This document shows positions 34,472-45,597 of a stretch of 64,000 nt of DNA, in pieces. This DNA is from Cryptomeria japonica (lineage: Eukaryota > Streptophyta > Pinopsida > Cupressales > Cupressaceae): contig NC_081409.1 of assembly GCF_030272615.1 (NCBI RefSeq), forward strand, positions 202,598,449-202,662,448, read 5' to 3'. The first letter of the stretch is position 1, and each line of letters begins with the position of its first letter. The position numbers and the translations under genes are program-made. The notes below the pieces were generated by a model that ran no database searches, was not told the origin of the DNA, and worked only from the letters and a program-made list of their open reading frames with translations.

Positions 34472-37400
34472 AGGTAATATCATGGAACATCAGAGGCCTA
34501 AATGGTCTCAATAAACATGATATATTAAGGAATGTTATTCGAGATCAAAATCTGGATATTATCCTGATTCAGGAAACTAAAATGAGCAAAGAAAAAGTGG
34601 AGAAAATTAAGTTTTTTAAAAATGGGGGAGTCTGTGGCAGTATCTCAAATGGCGCCTCTGGAGGAGTTGCTATATTCTGGAAAAAAAGAACAACTTCTGG
34701 AGACATGATTGAAGAGGATGGCAATATTCTATCCTTAAAAGCTAGAAATATTTTTGATGAGAAGGAATTTGTTATAACTAATATCTATACCCCTAATTCC
34801 AAACATGCTAGAAGTAAATTTTGGGAAAAAGTTCAGCAAAAAAGGAAAAATTTCTCTATGAACAGTTGGATTGTTATGGGAGATTTCAATACTCCTCTGC
34901 AAGATAGAGAAAAATTTGGAGGAAGTCAAGCTCAACCTGAAAGCATATCCGACCTGATGGACTTTATCAATGACAATGCTCTCATTGATCTGGATCTTAG
35001 TGGAGCCTCCTACACTTGGTCAAACCGAAGAGATGGGGAAGATCTTATCTAGGTAAGACTTGATAGAGCTCTTCTCTCTAATGATTGGATTCTTTCTCAT
35101 AGTTGTTCCCTTTCTGTCATTGATAGAATTGGATCAGATCATTATCCCATTTCCTTTGTTGCTGAGAACTCTAAGCAAAATCAAAGATTCCCCTTTCGCT
35201 TTGAAAAGATGTGGATATCCCACCCCAATCTTGAAAAGTCCATTGCTGAATGGTGGAATCTTGATATTAATGGAATAGCCATGTATAAAGTTGCCAAAAA
35301 ACTTAAACATGTCAAAACCAACATTAAGACTTGGAACAAAAAGGTCTTTGGTGATATTTTTGATTCAAAGAAAAAGCTAAAGGAGGAACTGAACTAGATT
35401 CAAATCTCCATCCAGAAAGAGGGCTACACAAAGTATTCCAGAGCCATGGAAGATAAGGTCCTTGACAACATTCATACCATAATTTCAAGGGAAGAAATAT
35501 ATTGGAGACAAAGATCCAGGGCTATATGGTTGAAGGCAGGGGACAGAAACGCTAAGTTTTTCCACATGACCTCCCTAAAACATAAGACAGCTAATAGAAT
35601 CACCAAGTTAACTGTTGAGAACAACACTCTGACAAATAAGGATGAAATCAGGGATGAAGCTGTTAGATTCTTCAAGCAACTGTTGTCTACTAATGAGGAG
35701 CTTGATCAGACGCATCAACTCAATCTAGTCAACAATATTCCTAATATTATAAACTCTCTTCAGAATAAGACCCTTGTTGCCATCCTGTCTGCTGAAGAAA
35801 TAAAAAAAGCTGTCTTCTCCTTTCAAGGGGATAAAGCTTCGGGCCTTGATGGATTCCCTATGTTTTTCTTTCAAGAATTTTGGAATATTGTGGGGAAGGA
35901 TACGGTTAATGCGGTAAAAGAATTTTTTGGGTCCAGAAGAATCCTTAAGGAGTTGAACTCCACTTTTATTTCCTTAATCCCCAAAGTTGCTGGGGTAGAT
36001 TCTATGGGAAAATTTAGGCCTATTAGTCTATGCAACTCTTTCTATAAAATAATATCGAAAGTGACGATGACAAGAATGTTGGCAATGCTTCCCTTCATCA
36101 TATCTGAAGAGCAAAAAGGATTTGTTCCTGGAAGACAGATTCTTGATTCAATCATTCTTGTTCATGAGAACATACACTCTCTCAGCACTGCAAAGAAAGA
36201 AAGTTTCTTGATAAAGTTGGATTTGGCTAAGGCTTATGATAGAGTTGAATGGGATGTTCTATTTAAAATCATGGGGGTTTTTGGTTTTGAACTAATCACT
36301 ACTCCTATGTTTTCTATTTTGGTTAATGGATCTCCTACAATTTTTTTAAAAAACTCTAGAGGGCTAAGACAAGGAGACCCCATATCACCTATCCTTTTTA
36401 CCATTCTGGCTGAAAGTATGAGTAGAATGATTCATAAATTGAAACAAAGCAAAATTATCAAAGGTCTTCAACCTTCTTCTGCCAATGTGTTTTGCACTCA
36501 TCAACAGTTTGTTGATGATACTATCATCATGGGATATTCTTCAGTTAAGGAGGTTGAAGCCTTCAAAACTGCTCTCAACTCCTATGCTTTGGCAACTGGT
36601 CAACTGGTTAACTGGGACAAATCAGCTATGTACTTTCTTAATACTCCAGTCATAAGACAACAAAGAATAGCCAATATAATTGGTTGTAAAGTGGACTTGC
36701 TGCCTTCTACCTACCCGGGTCTTCCTTTAGGGATGGCTCCCCCAAACTCTTTCTAGAATATGATCATTGATAAAATTAATAAGAGACTTGTAGGATGGAA
36801 AGGTTCAATGTTATCTCAAGCTGGGAAAATGCAGCTCCTCCAAGCTACTCTTCAAAACCTCCCTGTTTATGCCCTCAGTCTGTTTGGTATTCCGACAAAA
36901 AATGCTAAAACTATGGAAAGAATTCAGAAGAGATTCTTATGGTCAAGAGTTGAAGAAAAGAAGAGAATACCTTTGATTGCTTGGGACAAGGTGTGTAGAC
37001 CAAAGAACAAAGGAGGGTTGGGGATTAAAATTATTAAAACTTTTAATAAAGCTCTTCTTGCCAAGCAATTATGGAGAGCTTTTGACATTAAGAAAGACTG
37101 GAGCCAAATTTGGTTTGATAAATACATTAAGAATCAGTCTATCCAAGGGATCCTCAATGATGAAGATATCTCGGCTGGATCTTTCATCTGGAATAGTGTA
37201 ACCAAAGCCATAAAAGTTGCTAAAGCTGGAGCCGGATGGGTCCTTGGAAAAGGTGACAGAATAAGGTTTTGGGAAGACCCCTAGATGAAGAATGAAGCCC
37301 TATTTGATCAAAACAACAATCAAGTCATTGAAGAATGTAAAAGGAGGTTTGGGCTGATGGTTTGTGACTATTGGAAGGAGAATAAATGGGTCAATCTTGA

Positions 37401-38640
37401 GGACATCCATCCTGGTCTTTCCTCTATCCAGAAAGAGTTGCTGTCCTTTTCCCCTAACAACAACTATGATGATGTTTTCGTCTGGAAAAGTGACCCTAAA
37501 GGTGAATTCACAGTTTCTTCTGCTTATAAAAACACTTTTTCTCAAATCTACAATCCTTTTTGGAATAAAGTTTGGAACAACATCTTGATCCCAAAAGTCA
37601 ACATGTTCTTTTGGCTTGCTTCCCATAATAGTATCCTTACTATTGATAATTTAATTCGAAGGGGCTTCAATTTCCCTAATAGATGTGAGCTCTGTCAGAA
37701 GGAGGAGGAATCAGTTGATCACCTATTTTTTCATTGCTCCTACACTTGGGAAATCTGGTGTAAAATATGGGAAAAATGGAAAATTAATTGGGTCATGAAC
37801 AAAAGCATTAAGGATATAATATGGCAATGGAATTTTCCTACCAAATGCCAAATTATTAAAAACCTGTGGTCCCTGACCCTCCCCATGATATGCTGGGGCA
37901 TTTGGAAAGAAAGGAATAACAGGATATTTAGGGAAGAAAAGTGTAATACTTAGGTTGTCTTTGAAAAAATATGCAGGGCTATAAAGGAGAACATCAACAT
38001 CCCTCACAAGAATAATCAACAATGGGCTATTATAAATTTGAATGATATGGAAAAATGCATTATTACTGAATGGAACCTGATTGATAAGGTCTACAGAGTG
38101 GATAACAAGAAGAAGAGAGAAAACATTGTTTGGAGGTTCCCTGATTATGACTGGATAAAGGTTAATTTTGATGGGGCTGCCAAAGGGAACCCTGGAAAGG
38201 CTAGTGGAGGTGGAGTTATCAGAAATGCTCAAGGAAGGTGTATTGCTACTTTTGCTTCCCCTTTTGGAATCCAAAACAATCATGTGGTTGAAGCTATGGC
38301 CATGCTTAAGAGCCTCAAGTTAGCCCAGGAATTCAAATTTTAAAATATCTGGCTTGAAGGGGATTCCTTAAATATTATACAATCCCTCAAAGGGATTAGT
38401 TCAGTCTCCTGGAATATTGCTAATATTATTAAAAATGCTAAGACTATCCTTAATAACTATGTTAACATTATTTTAACCCATACTTTTAGAGAGGGTAACA
38501 AGGTAGCGAATATCCTTGCTAATGAAGGGGTTAATTTGGAAAAGGGGATCAAATATATAGGGGAAGATCACATTAAGTGGGAGATTAAGGAACAATTATT
38601 TTTTGATCGCCTTAATGGAACAAGCAAATATTATGATTGA
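34468..38640 (+). pseudogene. LINE ORF2: endonuclease, reverse transcriptase, RNase H
   Basis: A single frame of 1391 codons with internal stops TAG at 35050, 35395, 36754, 37282 and 37951, and TAA at 38341. Residues 1-230: APE-like endonuclease ('ISWNIRGLN', 'QETK', 'VMGDFN', 'SDHYP'). RT: 'FRPISLCNSFYKI', 'LDLAKAYDRVEW', 'GLRQGDPISP' and catalytic FVDD near residue 685. zf-RVT: 'CELCQKEEESVDHLFFHC'. RNase H from about residue 1230: 'VNFDGAAKGNPG', 'VEAMAMLKSL', 'WLEGDS'; the last usual Asp appears as Asn ('ANILANEG'). Domain order is the standard plant L1 order. It would nick target DNA and prime reverse transcription there. Confidence 0.92.
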
Positions 38641-40483
38641 ATTCTGGGGTACGAGTACCAATGACAGAGTATGGAGGCGGATGAACTGCCAGTCGATGAG
38701 TGCTTCTAGGCATCATTACCAAGAACACATGTGTGTGAGAGGTAATTGGAATAATAGCCAGGTTTGTATGAACATGAAAGACAATTTCAAAATTGTGAAA
38801 GTTTCTTTTCAAGGAGAAACCAGAAACACAGAGTTTTACTTGCGGGCCGAGAGCTGTAATAGAGGTGATTGTGACCTGGAAAGCAGAATGGGAGGCAGCC
38901 TTAATAGGAATGAACCGTCCGGTTGTGAGCACTGGAAGAGCGAAAGGAAGGTGTGGAGAAGGCTCCACTGACACGGGTTCACGGATTACATGGAGAAGCT
39001 CCATGGTAGTAGAAGCTCTGTTTCTCAAGGGTTCGCAAAAAGTTGTAGCAATAACAGGGCAACCCTATTTGGGGAAATTTGGCACATTGATGAAAGCCTG
39101 ATCTCGGAGGTAACAAGGCTCAAGATGGAGGGGACCAAATTCTATAGGGATAGAAAGTACGCCGCTGAGGCCTTCAAAAACTTCCCTAAGACGGAGGACG
39201 AGAAGAGCAACCTGGAGAAGAAGGATAATATCTCTTACTTCACCCCCCAACAGGTAAAACGTTTCTGGCAAAAAATTCATAGGGCATTAATGGAATATTT
39301 AACTGTGGATGGTAGGTTTATGAAAATTTACGATTATCACTTTGCCATCCTGAACCACTTCCGCCATGGGGTGAAAATTTCTTTGCCATTCTATCTTGCT
39401 TCTTCTCTTAACGAGAGTTTGGCCGACCACATTAAAAAACCCAGCTCCTACCCTCTTGCGCACCAGGGTCTCATCTTGCTGATTTATGAATATATGAAGA
39501 ATAAGACTAGGGCAACAAAGGATGACCCTTTAATTCTCAATGCTCAGACTTCTAAGAAAAGCATAGACTCTGGTTTGACTGAGGAGACCAAAACCCCTTC
39601 CCATAAAAGAAGGAAGATTAATGTGCAGGAAGAAACAAATGTGCTTTGTGAGGAAGAAGAGGGAAAAAATAATGAAGAAATTTCTGAAAAGGAGATCAAT
39701 AAGGAGGAGGAGTATGGGGAAGGAGAGGAAGGGGGTAGTTCTAAGAATTGTCAACATAATATTGTTGGCTCGGAAATTGAGAAAGAGACTCTGAAGCCTA
39801 AGGAAGGTGAAAACCCTAATGAGGAGGAGACAGAACAAAGCAAGGATTCTTTGGAAACCATTCTGAATACCACTCGCAATTGCACCCTTGAATTCTTCAA
39901 CTTTCAGAAGTGGGTGGTGGAAAACATTACCAACATGCAGGGTAAACAGAGGGAGTTGGAAGTTAAGATCAACAAGTTGATCAACATGTTTGATTCTGGG
40001 AAGCAGCACAAGGAGATGGAGAATAGTGAAGCGGAGAAAGAAATGGAAATGGAAGACTGGCAGGAGAAAGACTTGATTAAAGGCGACCTAAAACACCTAG
40101 ATGATGTCATCAAAATTCTGAAGGAATAGGTGGAGGAGGATAAGGACAATGTCAATGCCCGGATGGCTAGAAACGAGAAAGCCCTGAAAAGCCTTATGGA
40201 TCATAGCCTCCAGGTTCTAAAAGTCTCCTCCCAGAACATGAATGCGCTGGTGAATCAGCTGGAAAAGAAAAACCAGGAGAAGGACCTAGTGGTTATTGAA
40301 GATGCTCCTACTTCTAGCCTAAAACACCAGACCTCTAGGTGCAGAACCAGGTAGACTATGACGGAGAAGGAAATGAAGATGAAAGATAGCCAGACTGCTC
40401 AAGAAAATACTGATTTGAGGGAAGCGGCAAAAGCTATGATGCTTTTGGTACAGGATGCAAAAGAAACCATGAAGAATTTCTAA
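38615..40483 (+). pseudogene. LINE ORF3: unrecognised acidic coiled-coil protein downstream of RNase H
   Basis: A single frame of 623 codons whose ATG lies inside the end of ORF2 (26-bp overlap). Internal stops are TGA at 38969, TAG at 40127 and TAG at 40352, with no frameshift. Residues about 125-305 look globular ('EVTRLKMEGTKFYRDRKYAAE', split from 'YFTPQQVKRFWQKIHRALMEYL' and 'YDYHFAILNHFRHGVKISLPF'). Then comes a Glu/Lys-rich acidic segment, and a heptad-like helix region from residue 420 ('MQGKQRELEVKINKLINMF'). I do not recognise the family. It is enclosed by the LINE target duplication, so it travels with the LINE. Confidence 0.75.
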
Positions 40484-40658
40484 TTTTTGTCTTTTGCTGG
40501 GCTTGGGGCCAATTTCTTGCTGGCCTTTTGCTGTCCTTTCCTATGTTGCTGGTCTTTTTGCTGGTGTTTTGCTGCTGTTGTATTTTGTTGCTATATTGAA
40601 TATCTTTCTTATGTATCTGGGTTTCGGGTCCCTTAAAACCTGTTTTTAATTAATCAAA
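40484..40658 (+). other. LINE 3' UTR and tail
   Basis: T/G-rich (TTGCTGG repeats near 40497-40575), ending GTTTTTAATTAATCAAA before the target duplicate. This ending is common for plant LINEs that lack a pure A tail. Confidence 0.7.
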
Positions 40659-41577
40659 AACATATCTTAGCATCAACAATATCCAACAATTACTTTATTG
40701 GTTAATTTGTGGGGTAAGTAAATAATATTATTTTATATTATTTACCTCGTATTCATGCATGACAGGTATATAATATAGTTTTTGGGAATTTTCTGATTGG
40801 TTGGAATTTTTCTATAGTTTGGTTTCAAATTTTATTTTTGGTTTTTCTCTGTATGTTGTTAGATTTGCTTCTCTGTGAATTTGGAATGTTGCTAGAAATT
40901 TTGGTTTCGATTTGGAGCTTGGTTGGATTGTTGAAGCTTACTAGATTTTTGTTTGGAATCGCTCTTTCTTTGAATTTTGCTTTGCGATAATTTCTAGCTC
41001 TAGGTTGGTTTTGTGATAACCTTTGTGCATTTTCATTCGAGAAAAAACTTTTTTGCTCTGTGTTTGTACAAAGATTGTTTGCAGGAGATTTGGGAGAAAT
41101 TGTATTTATCAATTTAATATAAATTCCAGGATTGATTAATGCATAAATATCTATATATGTACTATTTGTAGGATTTTGGTGATGGTGTTTTGCTGTGAAT
41201 TGCTTTTCTTTATTTCTTGTGTGTGCTATGGAACTTCTTTATCTCTGTGATATTTTTGTTTACATCTTGATTTCTTATCCTCTTTGGTGCAATGGTTTCC
41301 TTGCTTATTTTGTCATTTGGTTGTGCAAATTGAAGTTCGGGCTTGACAAGGACCAGCTGTGTTTGATTTTGTTGGTTAATGATGTTGAATTGCTTTAGTA
41401 TGATCATATTTGCATCATTTGTATCTTGCATTGGCTCTATTTTGGGCTTACACACTTTCTAGGAGTGTTTTTACCTTTTTGTGAGTCTATGTTCATTTCT
41501 GGGCGAAATCGCAACTTTGTTTCTTCCGTTTTTCAAGTTTTTGCATTGTGCCATGGTTGCACCACAAAATGGTTTAT

Positions 41578-41672
41578 ATGCACCATAGAATGCATTGTAT
41601 GTGCTAATATGTACTATGGATACACTAATCTGCACCATGGATGCGCTTAATTGCTCCATGGATGCGCCAATC
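41578..41672 (+). repeat. Degenerate minisatellite, 21-31 bp units
   Basis: Four or so units of the type TGCACCATGGATGCGCTAAT: TGCACCATAGAATGCATTGTA, TGTACTATGGATACACTAATC, TGCACCATGGATGCGCTTAAT, TGCTCCATGGATGCGCCAATC. Confidence 0.6.
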
Positions 41673-41805
41673 TGCTTAGTTTTGGTCATTTTGACAGTGT
41701 TTGTCTTTTTGTGATTAATTTTTGAATTTTAGCTTGGTACTAGAGGCTTTTTGTGAATGTCCTAATTTTTTTTTGTGATGCTTATTGTTCAGTATTGGTC
41801 ATTTA

Positions 41806-41950
41806 TGGCTCCGACAAGAAGGATTATGCCTTGTTGTTGAGGATTGTGCATATATGTTGTTATAGCTCCAACAAGAAGGAGAATGACTTGCTGTTGAGGA
41901 TGAATTATGTAAGCTCCAGTGTGATGGATGTGCTCTGTTGTTGAGGATTT
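41806..41950 (+). repeat. Three imperfect tandem copies of about 50 bp
   Basis: Units start GGCTCCGACAAGAAGGA, AGCTCCAACAAGAAGGA and AAGCTCCAGTGTGATGGA. Each contains a T/CTTG(C/T)TGTTGAGGAT block. Confidence 0.6.
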
Positions 41951-43769
41951 GATATTATTTGTGGTTGAGTAAGATATATTTATGACTTACTCTTGTTTAT
42001 TGTTGTGTTATTTATGATTGAGGCTCTTGATTTACATGTTGGTTTTATGGGCCTTGTTATGCTTCATACTTGTATCAGTATGTTGATTTTATTGTGGTTT
42101 CTCTTTGTATGAGCCTCCTTGTGATGTGGTTATTTGTGTTTCACCCTAAGGTCTTGGTCCATGGTTAGGGAAAGTGGGCTTTTGGATGTGTGGACCGAGG
42201 TCATCAGCAATAGGCTTCTAAGAGATTCCTTGTAAGGATGCTTAGGGTCTAGACCTGTCAAGGAACCACATGGAGAGTTTACCTTAAATTTGCAAGAGAT
42301 AACCATAATAATTTAATTAGTGGGTTGGGTAATTAGGATTTACTTAATCAAGGTAATGAAATTGGTTTTGGTGCCCCAATTCATAGCCCTTGAGTGGAGA
42401 CTCAAGATGATCTTGGGAAGACCGTGGAGACGATAAATCATACTCCCTTGATTTGCTCAAAGGTTGAGATGATTCCACATGTCTATCAAGGGAATGCATT
42501 TGTATTCCTTGTTTGTGAGGGTAGCGTGTGATGAAACTCTTTCCCTACATGTGTCCATGATCCTAATGCTTTGATTATTGGTACAACTCTGAGAGTTTAT
42601 TGCATTTTGATTTAGCCTTGTTATGTGAGTTGGAGTATTCTTTATGTGGTTGCCTTTCTATGATTGTAAGTTTCTTGTCCTTTGGTTGTTAGGTGTTAGC
42701 CTAGGTCTAGAGTGTTAGTTGGAACCTTGTGTCATCTCCTAGCGTGCGGGGTGGTTCCTTATTGGTTCCACATGCTCAAGTGGTTTGATGCCTTCTGTTA
42801 TTGGGATATTCTTTTTTGGTTGTTAGCGTGCGTGGAAATGGATTTGTATCTCTTATTCAGATGGATGGATTGTTGAAGCTTATTTTATATATTTGAGATT
42901 GTAATCAAGTATTTTGTGTCATGAGAAAGATGTAAATTGTAAGAGAAGCTATGTATCTTGTTTCTTGAGATTATATGTAATAGGTTTTGTAGCGGGTTAA
43001 GATCATGTTGTATTGTAATGGATTATGCTATGGTAATCATTGCAGTAGCCCTTGTAGTAATTAGATATTCTTGTACATAATTAGAAACTAGAAATCTTAA
43101 TGGGAGGATTGTTACTATTGGAATTATCTTATGAAATATTATGGGAATGCTAAATGTTGATGTATGCATTAGAGTGAATGTTCCTAGTTGAAGGAATGTA
43201 CTTCTTAATCAATGGTTAACTCCTAAAAATGAATATGTATGATTAGCTTGTAGGTATGAATGATTATCCTTAAAGGAAATGGACTAGATTTGCATTAGGT
43301 GATACTTAATGTGGAAAGATGACACTATTATGTTAGATGGTTTAAAAGGGAATCAGGAACATTTGTTTGGTGCCTTAAAATGAATCCATAGGTTAATGGG
43401 AATATGAAGAATTTGCATTCGATAGTTCACAATTCTCATTCTAGGAAGGAAGTAATTGAATAGGAACTAAATGCAATAGATGTTAATGGTATTATGATTA
43501 TGAATGTGCTTATATGTTATTGTTAGTTAAGTAATGGTATTGAGATACCCCAGGGATGGATAGTTGTTGTATTGTTGTTCCACTTGCCTATTATGTTGTT
43601 AAGAATATGATTATGTTTAAGTTGTTCATGCATTCATGTAATGTTATGATTAATGCATATGAGTACTTGTAGTGTAATATGTTGCATTAGTAGATGTTCA
43701 ATTTTTTTTTAATCTCTATTTGTTAGTTAGATTAGTTATTTTCTCTAAGGTATTTTGGTGGGCATTACA

Positions 43770-44720
43770 ATGAGAATATTGAAATCTGTATACACCAGGT
43801 AAATGAGATTGCCACTGCTATTAAGATTATTGGTGGTAAACTAGAAGAAAGTGAAGTTGTGACAAAAGTGATGCTGACATTGCCTAAATGCTACAAGCCT
43901 AAGAAGTATGCTATTAAAGAAATCTATGATATGGACAAGTACACTTTGGTTCAGTTGTATTGCTCACTCTCTACCTTTGAGATTACTGAGCTAGATGAGT
44001 TGCAGAAAGAGAAGAAAGACGTCACCTTCCAATCTAGCAAGAAGATTAACGATGAAACTAAATTGAGCAATTACATGGACGAGTTAGAAGAAAACTTTGT
44101 AAGAAGACTAACATAAGGATTCAAAAAGTATAAAAGGTAAGTTACCTTTTAAATGTTTCAATTGTGGAACAATTGGTCATTATGGTTCTAAATGTACTTA
44201 TAAGGAAGGCAATGTCAGAAGATCTGATGATGATGATAATGGAAGATAAAATCATAGATGGAATAATGGAAATAGGAGAATGAATGATAGAGACAAATCT
44301 AAGAAGAATTTCTATTTAATTGAGACTCATTCGTCTGAAGAAGAAGATGGAAATGACTTAAATGAAGATGCATTATTTTTATCTATAGAAGAAAGGAATG
44401 ATGGAAGATTTGGTAATACTAAAAGAGTGGAGAATAGTGAAAAATTAAGGAATGTGAAGATTTCACTACATACAAAAGTTGAGCCTAAGGCATGGATAAT
44501 TCATTTTGGATGTTCAGGTCATATGATAGGAGATAAAGGGAAGTTTATTAATCTTGAGAATTAAGATGGTGGATCTGTACAATATGTAGGAGAGAAAGCA
44601 ACACCTACTTTTGGTAAAGGTACTATTTCAAATGATGGTAAGCATAAGATTGATGAACTTTATTATGTTAAGGGTTTGCGACATAATCTCCCAAGTGAGT
44701 TAGATGTGTGGAAAATGTAA
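43770..44720 (+). pseudogene. Copia gag-protease fragment
   Basis: 43859-44116 gives UBN2-type gag ('MLTLPKCYKPKKYAIKEIYD'), continuing out of frame into an intact CCHC knuckle (KCFNCGTIGHYGSKC near 44150-44200). 44280-44564 ends with a protease start 'AWIIHFGCSGHMIGDKGKF', where the catalytic Asp is His-Phe. 'DELYYVKGLRHNL' follows near 44650. The 5' part of gag is missing, and the junction with the Gypsy LTR at 43769 is sharp. Confidence 0.75.
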
Positions 44721-45045
44721 AAAGGTCATATTTCATGGGTCTGGATGTGAAATAAAAAGGGTAGTTTTGAAAGATTAGTTGTAGAAGGTACAAGAACTAA
44801 TGGCAATGTTCACAATATTAAGGATAACAGTGAAGCCAATTTTTTGCTAGCACAAGTTTGTGAAGAATTAAATCAAACTAAGGTTGTACCTATGATTGAG
44901 GCTATCCCTATTGTTGTAGAAGAAAATTATTGTTCAAAAGATAAAAGTTGGCTAAATATGGTAGAAGAAGAGTTGAATTTAATAGAGGAAAGTTGTACAT
45001 TGGAACTAGCATCGGGTTTGGTAGACAAGAGTGTAACTAAAGAGT
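44721..45045 (+). pseudogene. Decayed Copia interior, unrecognised
   Basis: A 72-codon acidic frame at 44844-45062 (two EE-rich helices) without a known domain. It links the protease remnant and the knuckle array and is probably part of the same element. Confidence 0.4.
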
Positions 45046-45597
45046 ATGGTCATTCGTTCTAATCAACATGGTTTCCCTCATGTTCGAAACAAGAAGGCTT
45101 TTAGGAGGTCTCCTGCTCCTGCTCAAATTAGTTGTTTCCCATATTTTAATGGTAATTGCTTTTCATACAACAAGTTTGGGCATAGTGCAAGTGAATGTAA
45201 AAATCAGAAGAGACCTCAATCATTTAGTGGACAATACAATGCTTCAAACAAGGTTGGTCATAAGGCTAATGAGTGCAGAGGTAGGATGATGTGGAATTTG
45301 AATGGTAGGAATGTTAAGTGTTTCAATGGATACTGTTATATTTGAAACAATTTTGGTCATACGGTTGTTGAGCACAAAAGTATTATTAGGAGTGAAAGCT
45401 TCAAAAGAGATAGAAATGTCAGAAGGAATGTAAATCATCCACAACAAGGCTTGACTTGTTACAACTATAGTAAAATTTGACATAATGCTAGATTTTGTAG
45501 GGGAAGGAATGAGATGTCTAATAGTCTGGTAAAGAATATTGATGTTAACAATGAAAATGAAAAGATGAGTATGACATGTGTAAATAAATTATAAGTC
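45046..45597 (+). pseudogene. Gag-like fragment with an array of degenerate zinc knuckles
   Basis: Four successive knuckle-like units are read with stops between them: 'NCFSYNKFGHSASEC', 'NASNKVGHKANEC', 'GYCYI*NNFGHTVVEH' and 'TCYNYSKI*HNARFC'. Each retains the GH..C pattern in part, with Cys to Tyr/Ser/Asn losses (Cys to Tyr is a G-to-A change). Multi-knuckle nucleocapsids occur in some plant Copia elements; here the array is dead. Confidence 0.7.

Larger units (their letters stand above)
32732..40658 (+). mobile_element. LINE (L1-like, RNase H type) with three ORFs
   Basis: Flanked by 14-bp target duplicates AACATATCCTAGCA (32718-32731) and AACATATCTTAGCA (40659-40672, one mismatch), inside a Copia LTR that reads on correctly across it. 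ORF1 has DUF4283 and a CCHC knuckle. ORF2 has endonuclease, RT, zf-RVT and RNase H. A third ORF follows. The 3' end is an AT-rich tail (TTTTTAATTAATCAAA) rather than long poly-A. Only about 20 bp precede the ORF1 ATG, so slight 5' truncation is possible. No frame-breaking indel is visible in the three ORFs; damage is almost only nonsense codons. Confidence 0.92.
25599..40688 (-). mobile_element. Minus-strand Copia element with LTRs and ATTAC TSD, carrying a nested LINE
   Basis: LTRs at 25599-26855 and 31419-32731 plus 40673-40688, the second interrupted by a LINE. ATTAC lies at 25594-25598 and 40689-40693. PBS at 31405-31416 and a purine tract next to the left LTR fix the direction. On the minus strand the order is gag-PR-INT-RT-RNase H, as in Ty1/Copia. 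All coding parts carry stops or frameshifts. Without the LINE the element is about 7.2 kb. Confidence 0.92.
40689..43769 (+). repeat. Gypsy-type LTR, right part
   Basis: Resumes the sequence broken at 25598 and ends GGTGGGCATTACA. It shares blocks with 480-1760 (for example GGGGTGGTTCC, TTCCACATG/ATCACATGG, and the terminal decamer). Short frames at 40825-41944 have no domain. No PBS follows the end. Confidence 0.55.

Noticed and set aside
38603-38614. ORF3 start upstream of 38615
   Set aside because: The earlier start would need a TTG codon; the first ATG is at 38615.
41578-41950. Possible CRISPR-like repeats
   Set aside because: Imperfect tandem units without spacers, in plant repeat DNA.
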